Shown here: piece after piece, positions 6,892 to 11,066 of the stretch
Position numbering within the stretch: the stretch's first letter is position 1
Layout: each line of letters opens with the position of its first letter
From: CAZAKO01 sp964546145
Lineage (GTDB): Bacteria > Fidelibacterota > UBA2242
Assembly (NCBI GenBank): GCA_964546145.1
Contig: CAZJIU010000074.1
Location: 1 to 11,066 of the forward strand
Reading direction: 5' to 3'
DNA: 11,066 bases
Notes under the pieces: generated by a model
Seen by the model: the letters and a program-made list of their open reading frames with translations, nothing else
Told to the model about the DNA's origin: nothing
The model's database searches: none
Position numbers and translations under genes: made by a program

Positions 6892-9192
6892 ATGAAAATT
6901 ATGGATAGTGACAAGAGGACATCCTGGATTGACGTGGTGATGAATTACCCCCGATTGATAATCGGTAGTTGTTTGTTGATAACGCTGCTGATGGGTTGGA
7001 ATATTCCCAAGATTGTTATTGATTCGGATATCAAGTCCATGTTGCCGGAGGACCAGGAGATTATCGTCACGACTAACAAGCTAGAGGAGATTTTTGGCGG
7101 ATCGGAAATTGTTATTCTATCAGTCAAATCCAATGATATTTTTAGTAAAGGTACTTTAACCAAATTACAAAGCTTGACTGATGAAGTTGAGTCATTACCA
7201 ATCGTTGACCGGGTGCTGTCCCTAACTAATGCCTTTGAATTGCAGAGTATTGCTGACGGTTTTGAAGTGCGTGATCTGATCGAACAACTCCCGGAGACCG
7301 AGGAGGAACGTGAAGCTTTGCGCCAAAGAATAATGAACGATGAAATGCTCTACGGAAATATCGTTTCTAAAGATTTTCAGTATACCGCGATTATTGCCAT
7401 TTTGTCCGTTACCAAAGGTCAGAGTGACGATAAGATAACATATGATACATTCAATGCGCTGAAACAGAAGTACTCGGGACCTGAAAAGATTTACGTTGCC
7501 GGACTGCCGCTAACCCGCAAAGCGATAACTATGACCATGCAGAGTGATATGAAAGCTTTGTTCCCTTTTGGTATCGCCCTGATGATCTTTTTGCTGGTTT
7601 TCAGCTTCCGCAGTTGGGTAGGTGCATTTTTACCGTTTATCGTCGTTATTATGAGTATTGTTAATACCCTTGGATTGATGGCATTACTGCATATTAAATT
7701 TACTTTTATCTCAGTTATGCTGCCGGTAATGTTAATTGCGATTGCAAACGATTATAGTATCCACATTATCGCTTATTATTATGAGGAATGCGGCTCTCTT
7801 AAAGGGATTCAGAAAAGTGCGATTATCCGTCAGACAATGCAGCATTTGAAAACCCCGGTTTTTCTGGCGGGTATTACGACCATTATGGGATTTCTCAGTT
7901 TGCAAACCCATGTTCTTACCCCAGCCCGTCAAATGGGTCTGCTATCTTCTTTTGGTATTACGGTAGCGTTGCTTTTGAGTGTGACCTTTGTACCGGCAGT
8001 TTTAATGCTGCTTGATGTGCCCATGATTTTGCAGCGAGGTACCAATAATCTGCGAATGAATCGTTGGTTAACGAGTTGGGGTCAATTTTTTATTAAGAAT
8101 CGGAAAGTGTTTTTGTTTGGCAGTCTGGTATTTGTGATTGTAGTCGCCACCGGTATTCCGCGAATCATTGTTGATACAAATCCAATGCACTATTATCGAA
8201 AAAATGCCGAGATTCGAGTCAGCAACAACAGTATTGATAAAAATTTCGGTGGTTCCACGCAGCTGAGTGTTCTGGTAGAAGGTGATATTAAAGATCCGCT
8301 AATTCTGCACAAGATGGATGAATTAACGACTTATTTGGAGAAGGAACCAACAATTACCCGTACTATCTCTATCGTTGATTATATCAAGAAAATGAATCAG
8401 GCGTTTAATGGCGACAGTGCTCAATATTATGCCATTCCGGATACCAGGAATGCAGTTGCCCAATATCTGCTTTTATTTTCAATTTCCGGTGATGAGAGTG
8501 ATCTCAGTCAGGTAGTTAATTACGATTATACTCAGGCCCAAATTATGACGCGCGTGAATGAGACCAGCTCGGTTTCGTTGCATAAACTGCTAATGGATAC
8601 CCGTGATTATATCAAATCCCAAGGCGAAGAGGCAACTTTTCCTACAGTTACCGGCTTTGTGGCGGTCATCGGCGAATTAGTAAATATGGTAGTCCAGGGG
8701 CAGATGCGCAGCCTGGTGATGTCGCTGGTTCTGGTCAGTCTGGTTTGCATGATTATTTTTCGGTCGGTAGTAGCCGGATTATTGTCAATTGTGCCGTTGT
8801 CGGCGGCGATCCTGATTGTATTCGGATTGATGGGCTATTCGGGTATCGAGCTCAATGTCGCAACAGCGATGCTGTCCAGCATTATGATTGGCGTTGGAGT
8901 AGATTACACAATTCATTTTTTGTATCGCTTTCGCTTCGAGGTTCAACAAGGTTTAAATGCCAAGGAAGCGGTTATCCGCACGCTAACCACCAGTGGCAAA
9001 GGGATTATCTACAACGCCCTTTCGGTAATTATTGGATTTACGGTTTTATTACTATCGGGATTCTTACCAATTTACTTCTTTGGTTTTCTGATTGTCTTTT
9101 CTATTTCTGCCTGTTTAATTGGAGCCTTAACCATCATGCCAGCGCTGATGGTAATTATCCGACCGAAGTTTATATTTGATAAAAGGAGATAA
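6892..9192 (+). CDS. RND superfamily exporter 2 (HAE3/MMPL type), paralogue of exporter 1
   Basis: The product (766 residues) aligns with exporter 1 from end to end, about half identical by eye and best conserved in the TM8-12 region, so the pair arose by tandem duplication. Layout is the same: TM1 (22-38), periplasmic domain, TM2-6, TM7, second periplasmic domain, TM8-12. Both halves keep the Asp-Tyr relay pair: NDY with Asp287 in TM4 and GVGVDY with Asp671 in TM10. DIKSMLP and VDTNP follow TM1 and TM7. The start is uncertain: GTG 6889, ATG 6892 and ATG 6901 are in frame and none has a strong Shine-Dalgarno; 6892 is chosen as the first ATG. The expected role is proton-driven movement of hydrophobic cargo, alone or together with exporter 1. 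A 67-base gap carrying an inverted repeat separates it from the LolA-like gene. Confidence 0.93.
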   Translation: MKIMDSDKRTSWIDVVMNYPRLIIGSCLLITLLMGWNIPKIVIDSDIKSMLPEDQEIIVTTNKLEEIFGGSEIVILSVKSNDIFSKGTLTKLQSLTDEVESLPIVDRVLSLTNAFELQSIADGFEVRDLIEQLPETEEEREALRQRIMNDEMLYGNIVSKDFQYTAIIAILSVTKGQSDDKITYDTFNALKQKYSGPEKIYVAGLPLTRKAITMTMQSDMKALFPFGIALMIFLLVFSFRSWVGAFLPFIVVIMSIVNTLGLMALLHIKFTFISVMLPVMLIAIANDYSIHIIAYYYEECGSLKGIQKSAIIRQTMQHLKTPVFLAGITTIMGFLSLQTHVLTPARQMGLLSSFGITVALLLSVTFVPAVLMLLDVPMILQRGTNNLRMNRWLTSWGQFFIKNRKVFLFGSLVFVIVVATGIPRIIVDTNPMHYYRKNAEIRVSNNSIDKNFGGSTQLSVLVEGDIKDPLILHKMDELTTYLEKEPTITRTISIVDYIKKMNQAFNGDSAQYYAIPDTRNAVAQYLLLFSISGDESDLSQVVNYDYTQAQIMTRVNETSSVSLHKLLMDTRDYIKSQGEEATFPTVTGFVAVIGELVNMVVQGQMRSLVMSLVLVSLVCMIIFRSVVAGLLSIVPLSAAILIVFGLMGYSGIELNVATAMLSSIMIGVGVDYTIHFLYRFRFEVQQGLNAKEAVIRTLTTSGKGIIYNALSVIIGFTVLLLSGFLPIYFFGFLIVFSISACLIGALTIMPALMVIIRPKFIFDKRR

Positions 9193-9242
9193 ACCGCAAA
9201 GCACGCAAAGATCGTAGTAGTATTTTTAGCGAACTTTGCGGT
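9193..9242. repeat. Inverted repeat (CCGCAAAG / CTTTGCGG) between exporter 2 and the LolA-like gene
   Basis: ACCGCAAAG (9193-9201) and CTTTGCGGT (9234-9242) are exact reverse complements, 32 bases apart. A second copy of CGCAAAG at 9204-9210 could pair with the same right arm and give an alternative hairpin. The structure begins immediately after the exporter 2 stop and ends just before the Shine-Dalgarno of the next gene. No U-tract follows, so it is not a standard terminator on this strand. It resembles the CGCAAAG-type dispersed intergenic palindromes seen in various genomes, and could act as a 3'-end stabiliser or processing site within the operon message. Confidence 0.6.
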
Positions 9243-9259
9243 AAAAAAAGGAGAGTGTC

Positions 9260-10057
9260 ATGAAAAGATTAATTTCAATGTTGATGATACCGCTTGTTGT
9301 TGGTCTCTTTTCCTCGATAAGTCTTGCCCAATTAACTGGACGGGACATCATGGAGAAAGTCAGTGAGCGCGGCAACGTCAAGACCGAATTTGGCAAATCG
9401 AAAATGACATTGATTAACAACAAGGGCAAAACCCGTGAACGGGAGGTAATCCGCTATCAAAAATCCTACAATGGAAAAGATGGGATTGATACCAAAGCCC
9501 TGATATTCTTTGAGTATCCGGCTGATATTCGGGGCACCGGGCTCCTGCTCTGGAGTTATCAGGCGACTGATAAAGATGATGATCGCTGGTTATATTTGCC
9601 AGCCTTGAAAAAAATCCGCCGCATTGCCGGTGAAAGCAAGAATGAATATTTCATGGGGACCGACTTTACCTATGACGATATGGGCGACCGCAACATTGAT
9701 GAGGACACGCACAAATTACTGGGTCGGGAAAAAATTGATGGAGTTGAGTGCTACAAAGTGGAATCGGTGCCGGTCGGCAAGGACGATCAATATGCGAAAA
9801 AAATTACCTGGGTCATTCCGGAAAAATGGGTTTTCCAGAAGGTGGAATTCTATGATAAAAACGGAAAGTTACAAAAAGTCCTGACCGCTTCGGATGTCCG
9901 CGAAGTGAACGGCATCTGGACCCCCTTTGTTCTGTTTATGGATAATTTGAGTAAGACGCATCAGACCAGGATCGAAATCCAGGAGGTTAAATACAACGGC
10001 GAGCTGAATGACCAGATCTTTACTCAAACTACCTTACAGCGGGGGAATGTACAATGA
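9260..10057 (+). CDS. LolA-like outer-membrane lipoprotein-sorting family protein (PF17131-type), periplasmic
   Basis: The product has 265 residues. Residues 1-23 form a clear Sec signal peptide (MKRL, hydrophobic core, SLA before Gln24), and no lipobox Cys is present, so a soluble periplasmic protein is expected. The mature part shows signatures of the LolA_like family: FEYPADIRGTG (84-94), DRWLYLPALKKIRRI (108-122) and FMGTDFTYDDM (131-141). The fold is an open beta-barrel half-pipe able to hold acyl chains; LolA itself carries lipoproteins, but members of this family usually sit beside RND/MMPL exporters and their cargo is not established. AGGAG (9249-9253) lies six bases before the ATG. 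Its TGA overlaps the ATG of the barrel gene (ATGA, 10054-10057). It is best read as the periplasmic carrier between the pumps and the outer membrane; I infer that role from context. Confidence 0.9.
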   Translation: MKRLISMLMIPLVVGLFSSISLAQLTGRDIMEKVSERGNVKTEFGKSKMTLINNKGKTREREVIRYQKSYNGKDGIDTKALIFFEYPADIRGTGLLLWSYQATDKDDDRWLYLPALKKIRRIAGESKNEYFMGTDFTYDDMGDRNIDEDTHKLLGREKIDGVECYKVESVPVGKDDQYAKKITWVIPEKWVFQKVEFYDKNGKLQKVLTASDVREVNGIWTPFVLFMDNLSKTHQTRIEIQEVKYNGELNDQIFTQTTLQRGNVQ

Positions 10058-11066
10058 GATCGGTTAAAATATTCGGGATGTTTATCATGCTCTGCGGGAT
10101 AATCCGCCTGGGTTATGCCGAGGTACAATTTCACGGCTATGTGATGAATCACAGCGCCATCCGCGATCAGTCGCCTTATGATGCCCTGCTGCTGCGCAAT
10201 CGTCTGCGGCTCAATTCCGAACTGACGGGCGACAACGTCTACGCCTATGCCTCGGTGGATTTTCTCAATGATGCTGTCGTTGGCGATTCTACGGCATTGA
10301 ATCTGCGGGAAGCATACCTGGATGTTTACAGCTCCTGGGTGGATTTCAGAGTCGGCAAACAGCAGGTCGTCTGGGGTAAGGCTGATGGTTATTTCATTAA
10401 TGATATTGTCAATCCACTCGACCTGTCGCTGTTTTTGTTACAGGATTTCGATGATATTCGCATGGCGACGACTATGTTGAATACCAAGATCCATCATGGC
10501 AATAATTCGCTGGAGGTCCTGGTAATTCCGGAATTTAAACCGATGAAGATTAATTACAGCGGAAATTGGGGATTCAACCGACCGGATTCTTTCAACATAG
10601 CGGCTGCCAATCTCAATATCCCGATCGTCTATAATACGGACGAACTGCCCAAGAGCTCCCTGAGGAATCTTGAGTACGGATTAAAATTAAATACTTTTCT
10701 ACTGGGGACTGATATTTCCCTGATCTATTTGAAAGCCCGCGAAGATAAGCCGGTAATGCAAAAAGAGATTGAATTTATTACTATGCCAGTTGTCGGATTA
10801 GTTCCAACCGGGGTTCAGGTTACTCCTACCCATCCCTGGTTTACCTTTTACGGGCTGAATTTTTCCCGACCGTTTGGCGCTTTTGTGTTTCGCGGCGAAG
10901 GTGGCTATTATCCTAAACGATATTTTGATTTTATCCCACCCGATTTCAGTCAACTTAACTCCGGTCTATTAAAAGAAAAACCATTCTTGCAGGGCATGCT
11001 CGGCATGGATTATCAGCTGACCAGTCAAATTGACCTGAGTGTTCAGGGCATTCAGGAACGAGTTCT
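10054..11066 (+). CDS. Outer-membrane beta-barrel protein, DUF1302-like, 3' end outside the window
   Basis: The frame is open from ATG 10054 to the right edge (337 full codons) with no stop. Residues 1-22 form a signal peptide (cleavage after GYA, before Glu23). The mature sequence has alternating polar/hydrophobic strands typical of a beta-barrel, beginning VQFHGYV and LLLRNRLRLNSEL. A short conserved stretch, RVGKQQVVWGKADG (99-112) followed by NDIVNPLD (116-123), resembles the GRQ-WG...NP signature of DUF1302-type barrels. It overlaps the LolA-like stop by ATGA, and GGGGG (10041-10045) serves as ribosome site. In Proteobacteria, DUF1302 and DUF1329 genes often travel with HAE3 RND genes, which fits this operon. 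It would be the outer-membrane end of the route. Missing C-terminal strands prevent a length comparison. Confidence 0.85.
   Translation, partial: MRSVKIFGMFIMLCGIIRLGYAEVQFHGYVMNHSAIRDQSPYDALLLRNRLRLNSELTGDNVYAYASVDFLNDAVVGDSTALNLREAYLDVYSSWVDFRVGKQQVVWGKADGYFINDIVNPLDLSLFLLQDFDDIRMATTMLNTKIHHGNNSLEVLVIPEFKPMKINYSGNWGFNRPDSFNIAAANLNIPIVYNTDELPKSSLRNLEYGLKLNTFLLGTDISLIYLKAREDKPVMQKEIEFITMPVVGLVPTGVQVTPTHPWFTFYGLNFSRPFGAFVFRGEGGYYPKRYFDFIPPDFSQLNSGLLKEKPFLQGMLGMDYQLTSQIDLSVQGIQERV

Noticed and set aside
8745..9179. 144-codon plus-strand frame inside exporter 2
   Set aside because: It lies entirely within the well-conserved TM8-12 coding region in another frame and its product resembles nothing; it is a shadow.
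9190..9260. Reading the CGCAAAG repeat as a CRISPR unit or an intrinsic terminator
   Set aside because: There are only two short direct copies with no regular spacers, and no U-tract follows the stem on the plus strand.
1..11066. tRNA, rRNA, transposase, integrase or phage genes
   Set aside because: None seen on either strand; composition and orientation are consistent throughout the coding regions and there are no flanking repeats of insertion-sequence type.

Overview
The window is a fragment of a Gram-negative bacterial chromosome. Every supportable gene lies on the + strand. The gene for an outer-membrane beta-barrel, a LolA-like periplasmic protein and signal peptides with clear cleavage sites imply a two-membrane envelope. 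The base composition leans to A+T. The M49 dipeptidyl-peptidase III homologue has a five-residue HEICH zinc motif, a form I associate with Caldithrix abyssi (HEISH) and plant Nudix-type homologues. Together with one TAnnTTTG promoter-like site this suggests the Calditrichota / FCB neighbourhood. That placement is inference only.

Region 1 (1-2367) holds peptidases. The C-terminal half of tripeptide aminopeptidase PepT is cut by the left edge. It is followed after 54 bases by a probably exported or lipid-anchored M49 metallopeptidase homologue. A perfect 10-bp hairpin closes this region. Region 2 (about 2416-2780) is a gene-poor, partly G-rich spacer. Region 3 (2781-3530) is an orphan response regulator whose output domain is not a DNA-binding HTH; it resembles a PD-(D/E)XK nuclease-fold domain.

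Region 4 (3606 to the right edge) is a compact six-gene operon: TetR-type regulator, RND exporter 1 (HAE3/MMPL type), a small three-helix membrane protein, RND exporter 2 (a paralogue of exporter 1), a LolA-like periplasmic protein, and a DUF1302-like outer-membrane barrel that runs off the edge. ATGA or short overlaps join the regulator to exporter 1, exporter 1 to the small protein, and the LolA-like protein to the barrel. The arrangement reads as an envelope-crossing route: inner-membrane RND pump(s), a soluble periplasmic carrier for hydrophobic cargo, then an outer-membrane barrel. There is no AcrA-type adaptor and no TolC-type channel. Cargo is unknown; lipid or another hydrophobic molecule is the reasonable guess. 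A near-perfect inverted repeat over the start codon of the tetR-like gene is a candidate autoregulatory operator.

The most unusual points are the loss of the TM4 Asp of the Asp-Tyr proton-relay pair in exporter 1 but not in exporter 2, the response regulator with a nuclease-like output domain, the two-pump/carrier/barrel layout, and the palindrome over the regulator start.
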